Shown here: positions 1 to 5,210 of the stretch, in pieces
Position numbering within the stretch: position 1 is the first letter of the stretch
Layout of the letters: each line of letters starts with the position of its first letter
Assembly: GCA_002729275.1 (NCBI GenBank)
Contig: PBTP01000020.1
Span: forward strand, 1-5,210
Direction: 5' to 3'
DNA length: 5,210 bases
Origin: Roseibacillus sp.
GTDB taxonomy: Bacteria > Verrucomicrobiota > Verrucomicrobiia > Verrucomicrobiales > Akkermansiaceae
Made by a program: the position numbers and the translations under genes
Notes under the pieces: generated by a model
What the model saw: the letters and a program-made list of their open reading frames with translations, nothing else
Told to the model about the DNA's origin: nothing
The model's database searches: none

Positions 1-1
1 A

Positions 2-184
2 GCGGAGTCCTTGCCGCGGGCAATGGTCCTCTGCCTGGAGCGGGCGATCCTCGAAGCGGCCTCGTGCGCAGACCGTTACGCGTGGGGGCACTTCCGCATG
101 CTTCTCGGGTCTTCGTCGCGGTTCGACGACGGGCAGCATTGTCCACATCATCTCGGGGAAAAGGGGCCCTCTGCATACACATGA
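2..184 (+). CDS. Possible C-terminal end of an unidentified upstream protein (partial)
   Basis: This frame is open from the left edge and stops at TGA 182-184, giving about 60 residues. I do not recognise the protein. It is preferred over the other two forward frames, which are also open here, because its first 40 or so codons mostly end in G or C and it contains an amphipathic, helix-like stretch (around RAMVLCLERAILEAA). The competing frames are arginine- and serine-rich and look like translated GC-rich noise. The last 20 residues are low in hydrophobic content. No upstream start or domain is visible, so it could equally be non-coding sequence. Confidence is low. Confidence 0.25.
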   Translation, partial: AESLPRAMVLCLERAILEAASCADRYAWGHFRMLLGSSSRFDDGQHCPHHLGEKGPSAYT

Positions 185-250
185 CATCCATCAAGTCTGA
201 GGAGTCCCCGGACGAGGGAGCGGCTCAACTTGGAGTGGAGAGACCAATTA

Positions 251-279
251 TTGACACCGGAGGTTAACGGGACTACCAC
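251..279 (+). promoter_or_regulatory. Predicted sigma-70-type promoter of the tRNA-Cys gene
   Basis: A perfect -35 hexamer TTGACA lies at 251-256. After a 17-base spacer, a weak -10 element, TACCAC (3 of 6 consensus bases), lies at 274-279. Transcription would begin near 286, about 10 bases before the mature tRNA 5' end at 297, which suits a short 5' leader removed by RNase P. The perfect -35, ideal spacing and position just ahead of a stable RNA gene support the call. The poor -10 is the weak point. Confidence 0.5.
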
Positions 280-296
280 CCGGAACGCTCTGAGAT

Positions 297-373
297 GGCG
301 GCGTAGCCAAGTGGCCTAAGGCGACGGTTTGCAAAACCGTTATTCGTCGGTTCGAATCCGACCGCCGCCTCCA
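297..373 (+). tRNA. tRNA-Cys (anticodon GCA)
   Basis: A complete cloverleaf can be drawn by hand. The 7-bp acceptor stem pairs 297-303 (GGCGGCG) with 363-369 (CGCCGCC). The D stem is GCC 306-308 with GGC 320-322. The anticodon stem is ACGGT 324-328 with ACCGT 336-340, and its loop TTGCAAA (329-335) puts the anticodon GCA at 331-333. The variable loop is five bases (341-345). The T stem is GTCGG 346-350 with CCGAC 358-362, around the loop TTCGAAT. Position 370 is T, the U73 discriminator that cysteinyl-tRNA synthetase recognises. The 3' CCA is encoded at 371-373. All stems are fully paired, so the gene should be functional. It delivers cysteine at UGC/UGU codons. Confidence 0.97.
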
Positions 374-380
374 GGGAGTC

Positions 381-408
381 TCTGCCAGAGCCGATGGGGC
401 TGGGCAGA
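381..408 (+). terminator. Imperfect GC-rich hairpin just after tRNA-Cys, possible terminator or processing structure
   Basis: TCTGCC (381-386) pairs with GGCAGA (403-408), and AGCC (389-392) pairs with GGCT (398-401) around the loop GATGG. An AG/G internal bulge separates the two stems. The structure begins eight bases after the encoded CCA, where a tRNA terminator would be expected. No T tract follows (the next bases are CCAGCGGGGG), so it is not a canonical intrinsic terminator. It may be a weak or factor-assisted stop, a 3' processing block, or the start of a structured leader for the next gene. Confidence 0.3.
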
Positions 409-424
409 CCAGCGGGGGAATCCT

Positions 425-440
425 GCGATCGTGTGATCGT
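425..440 (+). promoter_or_regulatory. Inverted repeat CGATC-GTGT-GATCG in the oxidoreductase leader
   Basis: The arms CGATC (426-430) and GATCG (435-439) are perfect inverted copies around a four-base GTGT centre, extendable by one G-T pair (425 and 440). In DNA this resembles a small operator. In RNA it is a 5-6 bp hairpin followed five bases later by TTTT (445-448), too short and too far off to be a convincing terminator. Part of the motif recurs downstream: TGCGATC with a following GTGAT occurs at 424-437 and again at 467-483, 43 bases apart. The position, 60-75 bases before the oxidoreductase start, fits a regulatory site, but nothing identifies a binding protein. Confidence 0.25.
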
Positions 441-453
441 CAGCTTTTGCGGG

Positions 454-471
454 TCGCGAGTTTGCTTGCGA
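454..471 (+). promoter_or_regulatory. Potential 7-bp hairpin in the 5' leader of the oxidoreductase gene
   Basis: TCGCGAG (454-460) pairs with CTTGCGA (465-471) across a four-base TTTG loop, with one G-U pair. It ends 28 bases before the ATG at 500, outside the ribosome binding site, so it would not obviously mask initiation. No T run follows. Together with the structures at 381-408 and 425-440 it makes a densely folded 126-base leader. Chance pairing in GC-rich DNA remains a fair alternative. Confidence 0.25.
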
Positions 472-492
472 TCTGGCCGTGATTGGGGGAAC

Positions 493-498
493 AAGGAG
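493..498 (+). promoter_or_regulatory. Purine-rich AAGGAG before the oxidoreductase start, unusually close
   Basis: AAGGAG (493-498) is a good Shine-Dalgarno match but leaves only one base before ATG 500, far short of the usual 5-9. GGGGGA at 485-490 has normal spacing (nine bases) and may be the working site. Either supports ATG 500 over the in-frame GTG at 479, which has no purine-rich sequence ahead of it and would add seven residues before the Tat signal. Confidence 0.4.
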
Positions 499-499
499 T

Positions 500-1834
500 A
501 TGGCTAAGCAAACATCTTTAAACCGGCGGGGGTTTCTCAAGGGCACAACGGGTGCCGGTCTTCTTATCTGCAGCAGTCAGGTAGCTTTTGGTTACAAGGC
601 TAACGAAAAGTTGAACGTTGCGTGTATCGGGGTCGGAGGGCAGGGGGTGAGTAATACCCGTGGGGTCTCCGGGGAGAACATCGTGGCGGTCTGTGATGTC
701 GATGAGAAACGTGCGGCCCAGATGTTGAAGCAGTATTCCGGGACGAAGCGGTATACTGATTTCCGGCTGATGCTCTCCGAGATGGATAAGGAAATCGATG
801 CAGTGATGGTTTGTACTCCGGATCATACTCACGCCGTCGCAGCGGTCGGGGCAATGAAGCAGGGTAAGCACGTCTACTGTGAGAAGCCGCTGACCCGCAC
901 AGTGCACGAGGCCCGCATGATGCGGTTGACTGCTGCCAAGCACAAGGTGGTGACTCAGATGGGTAACCAAGGGTCGGCCTCGGAGGGTGTGCGTCGGGCT
1001 ACCGAATGGGGCGCTGCCGGAACGGTGGGACCTGTCGAGAACGCGTATCTCTGGGTGAGTGATGGTAGTGCCACCATGACTCGCCCCAAGGACACCCCCG
1101 CGGTTCCCAAGAACCTGGACTGGGACCTCTGGCTGGGCCCAGCGTCCGAGCGGCCCTACCACCCCAGCTACCTTCCTTTCATCTGGAGAGGATGGCGTCA
1201 TTTCGGGAGTGGTAGCCTAGGGGACATGGGTTGTCATACCGGGAACTTCCTCTTCCGCTGCCTGAATCTCGGGGAACTCTGGGAGTCTGGTGGTTCCAGC
1301 AAGGCCAAGCGGATCCGGATCGAGGGCGAAGCTACCGGAGTGCATGCGGAAGGCTACCCCGCCTCTACCCGGGTGCATTTCCACATTCCTGCCCGCGGTG
1401 ACCTGCCGGCAGTAAAGTTGACCGTTTCCAGCGGCGAGAAGATGCGCCCTTCCGCGGACTTGCTTCACGGAAAGCAGCCGGGGTCCTTTGGGTCCTTGCT
1501 CATCGGGACTAAGGGAAGCATTTACTCCTCAAACCCATGGAACACGAGTTCGGAAATTCTTTCCAAGGACAAGGGTTCGATCAAGGAGCCACCGAAAACC
1601 CTTCCGCGCGGAGTTGGCCATCACCGGGAGTGGATTGAGGCCTGTAAAGGAAAAGGAGAGACCTTCTCGAGCTTTGCCATTGGAGGTCCGCTGACGGAAA
1701 TGATCCAGCTGACCAACATTGCTGGGATTGTAGGGGAGCCCTTCCACTATGACACCCTGACCGGCGAAATTCCGGATCACGCCGGAGCCAGCGCTCTTTT
1801 ACACCGGCCTTACCGTAAGGGCTGGAACCTCTGA
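500..1834 (+). CDS. Tat-exported Gfo/Idh/MocA family oxidoreductase
   Basis: The 444-residue product belongs to the NAD(P)-dependent Gfo/Idh/MocA family, which mostly oxidises or reduces sugars, inositols and related polyols. It opens with a twin-arginine signal (LNRRGFLKG, residues 7-15) and a short hydrophobic stretch to about residue 31, so it should be exported already folded with its cofactor, as in Zymomonas glucose-fructose oxidoreductase. The Rossmann fold follows, with GVGGQG at 44-49 and the CTPDHTH loop at 105-111. EKP (128-130) supplies the conserved lysine. The GDMGCH segment (241-246) gives the Asp242-x3-His246 pair that matches catalytic residues in characterised members. The C-terminal beta-sheet domain ends in the RPYRKGWNL-type tail (436-444) typical of the planctomycete/verrucomicrobial subgroup. 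All key residues are present, so it is probably active. The substrate cannot be read from sequence. Start ATG 500 is chosen because it sits just ahead of the Tat motif. It is the first gene of a probable three-gene operon. Confidence 0.93.
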   Translation: MAKQTSLNRRGFLKGTTGAGLLICSSQVAFGYKANEKLNVACIGVGGQGVSNTRGVSGENIVAVCDVDEKRAAQMLKQYSGTKRYTDFRLMLSEMDKEIDAVMVCTPDHTHAVAAVGAMKQGKHVYCEKPLTRTVHEARMMRLTAAKHKVVTQMGNQGSASEGVRRATEWGAAGTVGPVENAYLWVSDGSATMTRPKDTPAVPKNLDWDLWLGPASERPYHPSYLPFIWRGWRHFGSGSLGDMGCHTGNFLFRCLNLGELWESGGSSKAKRIRIEGEATGVHAEGYPASTRVHFHIPARGDLPAVKLTVSSGEKMRPSADLLHGKQPGSFGSLLIGTKGSIYSSNPWNTSSEILSKDKGSIKEPPKTLPRGVGHHREWIEACKGKGETFSSFAIGGPLTEMIQLTNIAGIVGEPFHYDTLTGEIPDHAGASALLHRPYRKGWNL

Positions 1835-1906
1835 TCGATATGACTTGGAACGGGCCCTGTCGGAAGAGCGGAGGTTATGAGGGGAACTAGGTAACCGGGA
1901 AAGCGG
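1835..1906 (+). other. Intergenic gap with a five-codon mini-ORF ahead of the cytochrome gene
   Basis: The 72 bases between the oxidoreductase stop and the next ATG show no T-tailed hairpin and no clear promoter, consistent with read-through. The best Shine-Dalgarno-like sequence, GGAGG at 1870-1874, lies in front of ATG 1877. That opens a five-codon ORF (M-R-G-T-R, stop TAA 1892-1894) ending 12 bases before the real start at 1907 and in the same frame. The start at 1907 itself has only the weak CGGGAAAG (1896-1903) upstream. Coupled re-initiation is possible but unproven, and the GGAGG is only two bases from its ATG. Confidence 0.3.
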
Positions 1907-4714
1907 ATGAAACCCTCGATCCTGTTTTCTCTGGTTCTCGGACTCGGGGGACTGGCCTCCGTGGCGCCTGCCCGGGGGCTGCAGGACCGGGCCCTTGAAG
2001 TCCTCGAGAATCACTGCTTCCAGTGTCACGATAGTGACACAAGCAAAGGGGGTCTCAACATGGAGGAGCTTCTTGAGAAAGGTGATTTCGACGGATCCCT
2101 CATGTTCGAGAATCTTCTCGCAGGGAAAATGCCTCCCGCGCAGAAGGAAGCCCCTAGTTTAGAGGAGAAGCGTGATGTTCTTGCCTGGCTGGCAGGACGG
2201 AAGGCCAGTTACAGCTCTGCACCATTTGGGCGGCTGAGCCGACATCAGTTTGTCCACTCGCTCAATGATCTGCTTGGTACGAATCTCGATTTGACGGATC
2301 GGATTCCCGAGGACCGTGGAACGAACGCTTTCGATTCCAATCGGAAGATCCGGCTGAGCAGGGAGGTGCTCGGATCCTACTTCGCGATTGCGGATGAGAT
2401 GCTGGACTTTGCGTTCCCAGAGCAGGGCTTTCCCTCCGAAAGGCTCTGGGTGACCGATAAGGTCAGGGATAGTCATGAGACCTACCGAATCTACCATCGC
2501 CCTTACCTTGAGGGCACTCTGTTTTCCTGGACCCGGGCGAACAACGGCAACAGCTATTCCTTTTTTTATGAGGGGTTCAGCCCCCCAAGCGCCGGGTGGT
2601 ATGAACTGACCTTCGACGCCGCCAAGGTGTCTGGGATTGAAGAGGATATGAGCCTGCAGATCCACGCCGGGAAATACTACTATGCTGATGACCGACCGCA
2701 GCCCCAGCGGCTCCTTGGGGTCATTTCCCTCGGAAACCCAGAACTGAAATCGCATACGCTTAAAGCCTTCCTCAGGCCTGGGGAGAGTATTTCGGTCCAT
2801 TGCTTTTCTCGACATAATTTCCGCCGGAAGAGTCCGAAGGAAGGCATCTATATCAAGCAGGTTAAGGTCCGGGGCCCAACGCTGGATTCATGGCCGCCTA
2901 CTTCCTACCGGACTGTGTTTGGGGATCTGGAGATCAAGGCTGCTCCCCGGGAAACCCGTCGCGCTGCGGATTTCCAGACGAACCTCCAGAAGATTGGTGG
3001 CAGTGTTGCGGTCAGCAGTTTTCAACCGGGAATGGAAAGGACCAAGATGCAGGATGGATCAAATCTGACTTTCTGGCACACGCGATTCAGCCCGACCGGG
3101 GCAAAGCCTCCTCATTACGTGATCCTTAAGAATCCCCGCGGCGCCGAGATTGAAGGGCTTTCATTCGCAACATGGCAGGGAGGCAATGGCAACGGTCTAG
3201 TAAAGGCCTACGAGATTTACTTTTCCAATGATGGTGAGTCCTGGGGGGAGAAAGTCATGACAGGTGGCCTCGATGTGAGACTGGCCAACGAGCAACCGAT
3301 TCTCTTCCCCCGCCGGACTTCCTGCCGCTTTATTAAGTTTCTGGTCACAGATGCGGTGTCGCTGGACGGGAAATCGATTGCCTCGGTCGGTAAGCTGGAT
3401 GTTCTTACCCCCTTGGAGGACTCGGTAGCGACTTCCAGAGTCACGGTGACCTCCCGGCGCCCTGCGGAGTTGAAGGAGGTTATCAGGAGATTCGCGGAGC
3501 GGGCGTTCTCTACCCGGCTTAGCGATGATGAATTAGCTCCTTATTTCGAGGTCGCGCTACGTGGCCTCGGGAGCGGTAGCAGCCTCGTGCAGGCTGCGAA
3601 GCTTGGGCTTAAGTCGGTCCTTTGTTCTCCCCGCTTCCTGATGACGCCGGGAGAGCATGCTAGTCCGTCGTATGCCAGGGCGGCGAGTCTGGCTCGGATC
3701 CTTTGGCTTTCGGTGCCGGATCGTGAACTTCTTGACCTTGCGGGCTCTGATGCCCTCAAGGGCGGCGTCATGCGTGCGCAGATCCAACGTATGCTCGGAG
3801 ATGTACGCAGCCGGCGGATGATTCGTTCCTTTAGTGATCAATGGCTGAATCTACGCACCCTGAACAAGGTAACTCCCTCGCTGAAGCTCTACCCGCTTCA
3901 CGATGATCTTCTGGATTATTACCTCCCGATCGAGACGCGGAGTTATCTTGATCACCTGATCCGGGAGAATCTTCCTGCAGAAACCCTGGTTGATTCTGAC
4001 TTCAGCTTCCTGAATCAGCGCCTCGCACGGCATTATGGGATCGAGGGGGTAATCGGCCAGGAGATGCGGAGGGTGAGTTTCCCGCCTGAAGTCCCGCGAG
4101 GTGGGTTGCTGACAATGGGGAGTGTGCTCAAGGTCACCACCGACGGATTTGACACCTCTCCCATCCTGCGCGGAGCCTGGATTTCGAAGAATATCGTAGG
4201 GACCCCATTGTCGCCGCCGCCCGAGAGTGTGCCCGCCCTTGAGCCTGAGCATGGGCATGCCGAGACGCTTAAGGAGCAAATCGAGCAGCATAAGAAAAAC
4301 AAGACATGTAACTCCTGTCACAAAAGCATCGATCCTTATGGCTTTGCACTCGAGAGCTTCGATGCGGTAGGAGAGTGGCGCGATAGATATAAGATCAAGC
4401 AGCCGCATGGTGGCACTTTTCAGTATCGTCCGAGTGGCTACTTCAAACTTGGTGCAGGGGTAGATTCTTCTGGTGAGATCAACGAGGTCAATTTCGAGGA
4501 TATCTTCGGATTGAAGAGGGTTCTTCTCACCAACAAACGGAAGATTGCTTATAACTTCGCCAAAAAGTATTTTGAATACGCCAATGGTCACGAGCCGACT
4601 CTTGCAAATCGTCTGAAGCTGTGGGCATTCCTTGAGCGAGGTCCAGAGAGAGCTCGCTTGAAAACACTGGTCACCGAGGTGTTATGTGATTCGCTGAGCA
4701 AAGCAAAACAATGA
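1907..4714 (+). CDS. Secreted dihaem planctomycete-type cytochrome (PSCyt1/DUF1587/DUF1595/DUF1592/DUF1588/DUF1585) with discoidin-like insert
   Basis: The 935-residue product has a Sec signal peptide (about 1-24; probable cleavage after PARG) that justifies ATG 1907. A PSCyt1-like cytochrome c segment follows: CFQCH at 37-41, with Met75 in GKMPP as the likely second haem ligand. Next are DUF1587 (about 107-170, RLSRHQF...DLLG), a beta-rich module (about 190-325), and an F5/8 type C-like module (about 345-500; TFWHTRFSP at 388-396, AYEIYFSNDGESWGE at 434-448). The C-terminal half runs DUF1595 (about 520-580), DUF1592 (about 585-712), DUF1588 (about 728-826) with the second haem motif CNSCH at 801-805 followed by DPYGFALESFD, and DUF1585 (about 855-930). 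Haem attachment implies an extracytoplasmic site. The known family has no settled reaction; electron transfer during carbohydrate breakdown is inference. Its last four bases overlap the next start, so the two genes are probably translated together. Domain borders are by eye. Confidence 0.92.
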   Translation: MKPSILFSLVLGLGGLASVAPARGLQDRALEVLENHCFQCHDSDTSKGGLNMEELLEKGDFDGSLMFENLLAGKMPPAQKEAPSLEEKRDVLAWLAGRKASYSSAPFGRLSRHQFVHSLNDLLGTNLDLTDRIPEDRGTNAFDSNRKIRLSREVLGSYFAIADEMLDFAFPEQGFPSERLWVTDKVRDSHETYRIYHRPYLEGTLFSWTRANNGNSYSFFYEGFSPPSAGWYELTFDAAKVSGIEEDMSLQIHAGKYYYADDRPQPQRLLGVISLGNPELKSHTLKAFLRPGESISVHCFSRHNFRRKSPKEGIYIKQVKVRGPTLDSWPPTSYRTVFGDLEIKAAPRETRRAADFQTNLQKIGGSVAVSSFQPGMERTKMQDGSNLTFWHTRFSPTGAKPPHYVILKNPRGAEIEGLSFATWQGGNGNGLVKAYEIYFSNDGESWGEKVMTGGLDVRLANEQPILFPRRTSCRFIKFLVTDAVSLDGKSIASVGKLDVLTPLEDSVATSRVTVTSRRPAELKEVIRRFAERAFSTRLSDDELAPYFEVALRGLGSGSSLVQAAKLGLKSVLCSPRFLMTPGEHASPSYARAASLARILWLSVPDRELLDLAGSDALKGGVMRAQIQRMLGDVRSRRMIRSFSDQWLNLRTLNKVTPSLKLYPLHDDLLDYYLPIETRSYLDHLIRENLPAETLVDSDFSFLNQRLARHYGIEGVIGQEMRRVSFPPEVPRGGLLTMGSVLKVTTDGFDTSPILRGAWISKNIVGTPLSPPPESVPALEPEHGHAETLKEQIEQHKKNKTCNSCHKSIDPYGFALESFDAVGEWRDRYKIKQPHGGTFQYRPSGYFKLGAGVDSSGEINEVNFEDIFGLKRVLLTNKRKIAYNFAKKYFEYANGHEPTLANRLKLWAFLERGPERARLKTLVTEVLCDSLSKAKQ
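4711..4714 (+). promoter_or_regulatory. ATGA stop/start overlap coupling the cytochrome and DUF1552 genes
   Basis: The bases ATGA contain both the TGA stop of the cytochrome gene (4712-4714) and the ATG of the next gene (4711-4713). There is no Shine-Dalgarno sequence just upstream (the preceding bases are AGCAAAGCAAAACA), so the downstream gene is probably initiated by ribosomes finishing the upstream one. This implies linked amounts of the two products. Confidence 0.7.
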
Positions 4715-5210
4715 GGCAACGTAGTAGAAGGGAGTTCTTGAAGTGTGGAGCGGCCTTGCCGCTGGCGCTGCAGTCGTTGGGCATGCGGGGTTTGGCTAAG
4801 CCTGTTGCGAAGACTCCACCCCGGCGAATTCTCCTGATTTGTAATTCTTTAGGATTTTACGAACCAAACTTTTTCCCTGCCAAGCCTGGCGACCTCAGCA
4901 CATCTCCCTATCTGAGTGAGATAGGAGTGCAGGATAAGATGACGGTTTTCCAGAACCTGTATCATCCGGGGATGGAGACCAGTAACCATGACTCGGAAAA
5001 GTCCTTTCTCACGGGAGCACCTAGCCCCGAAGCCACAAATTTCAATAATACGGTCTCGTTCGATCAGATTCTTGCCCGCGAGATAGGCGGGGAAACCCGG
5101 TTCCCCTTTCTTTCCTTCAGCCTCTACGATCGAGGATGGGGGTGCTCCTGGAACGAACGGGGCGTAGCCATTCCGCCCATGCATGACGAGCGCGAGATCT
5201 TCGACAAGCT
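4711..5210 (+). CDS. Tat-signal DUF1552 family protein, N-terminal part (cut by window end)
   Basis: The frame is open from ATG 4711 to the window edge, giving 166 complete codons. The start fits the family because a twin-arginine signal begins at once (SRREFLKC, residues 5-12), followed by a modest hydrophobic stretch to about residue 24. The mature part matches the N-terminal half of DUF1552 (PF07586): LLICNSLGFYEPNFFP at 41-56, the SPYL segment at 65-68, MTVFQNLYHPG at 77-87, a NHDSEKSFLTGAP loop at 92-104, SFDQILA at 116-122 and the FPFLSFSL strand at 131-138. The family's HxxSHH motif, which as I recall lies in the C-terminal half, would be beyond the window. No enzymatic activity is established to my knowledge. 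Tat export suggests a folded, perhaps metal-binding, extracytoplasmic protein. DUF1552 genes commonly sit beside DUF1592/DUF1588 genes, as here, so the two products probably act together. The stop codon and full length are not visible. Confidence 0.9.
   Translation, partial: MRQRSRREFLKCGAALPLALQSLGMRGLAKPVAKTPPRRILLICNSLGFYEPNFFPAKPGDLSTSPYLSEIGVQDKMTVFQNLYHPGMETSNHDSEKSFLTGAPSPEATNFNNTVSFDQILAREIGGETRFPFLSFSLYDRGWGCSWNERGVAIPPMHDEREIFDK

Noticed and set aside
64..267. Forward ORF of 67 codons before the tRNA
   Set aside because: It has a GTG start without a ribosome site, its composition is arginine/serine-rich and low-complexity, and it runs over the tRNA promoter. It resembles chance openness in GC-rich DNA.
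346..373. tRNA-Cys 3' end as an integration (att) site
   Set aside because: I looked for a second copy of the T-arm/acceptor sequence in the window and for an integrase gene, and found neither. The following operon looks like ordinary chromosome for this group.
560..571. Lipobox (LLIC, residues 21-24) in the oxidoreductase signal
   Set aside because: The residue before the cysteine is Ile rather than Gly, Ala or Ser, and the hydrophobic stretch continues past the cysteine. A plain Tat signal fits better.
518..1201. Reverse-strand ORF of 227 codons inside the oxidoreductase gene
   Set aside because: It lies wholly opposite a well-supported gene, is rich in His, Pro, Arg and Ser as complements of coding sequence often are, and shows no recognisable domain.
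1840..1890. 16-codon ORF in the gap after the oxidoreductase gene
   Set aside because: It has no ribosome binding site, an unremarkable composition and a length expected by chance.
2159..2815. Reverse-strand ORF of 218 codons inside the cytochrome gene
   Set aside because: It is opposite DUF1587 and the first beta module. It shows no signal, motif or ribosome site to support it.
3851..4591. Reverse-strand ORF of 246 codons inside the cytochrome gene
   Set aside because: The opposite strand encodes conserved DUF1592/DUF1588/DUF1585 segments with a CxxCH motif. The reverse ORF has no family features and is a shadow.
1..5210. CRISPR array, insertion sequence or phage-related genes
   Set aside because: No spaced direct repeats, terminal inverted repeats, transposase or phage motifs were seen on either strand.

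Overview
The window looks like part of a chromosome from the Planctomycetota/Verrucomicrobiota group. The evidence is gene content. A Tat-exported Gfo/Idh/MocA-type oxidoreductase, a long 'planctomycete-type' cytochrome of the PSD/PSCyt (DUF1587-DUF1595-DUF1592-DUF1588-DUF1585) family and a Tat-signal DUF1552 protein sit head to tail. These families are strongly expanded in those phyla. I cannot decide between the two phyla from this sequence.

Layout, all on the + strand. Positions 1-296 hold no gene I can name; a reading frame entering from the left (stop at 182-184) may be the C-terminal end of an upstream protein, with weak support. A TTGACA promoter at 251-279 precedes a complete tRNA-Cys(GCA) gene at 297-373 with an encoded CCA end. 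The 126 bases after it (374-499) contain three potential hairpins and a repeated TGCGATC...GTGAT motif, but no convincing promoter. Then come the Gfo/Idh oxidoreductase (500-1834), a 72-base gap with a five-codon mini-ORF, the 935-residue dihaem cytochrome-like protein (1907-4714), and the start of a DUF1552 protein (4711 to beyond the window end). The last overlaps the cytochrome gene by four bases (ATGA). That third gene is complete at its 5' end but cut by the window edge.

The three protein genes probably form one operon. All three products carry export signals: Tat for the first and third, Sec for the second. This fits a cofactor-carrying oxidoreductase folded in the cytoplasm, a c-type cytochrome that receives its haems outside the cytoplasm, and a second Tat-exported partner of unknown activity. 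The cytochrome also has two beta-rich modules inserted between its N-terminal and C-terminal halves, one resembling an F5/8 type C (discoidin-like) domain, which suggests binding to a carbohydrate or surface. The most attractive reading is an extracytoplasmic redox system acting on a sugar or polysaccharide. The families are known, but the biochemical roles of the DUF1592/DUF1552 pair are not established as far as I know, so the joint function is inference.
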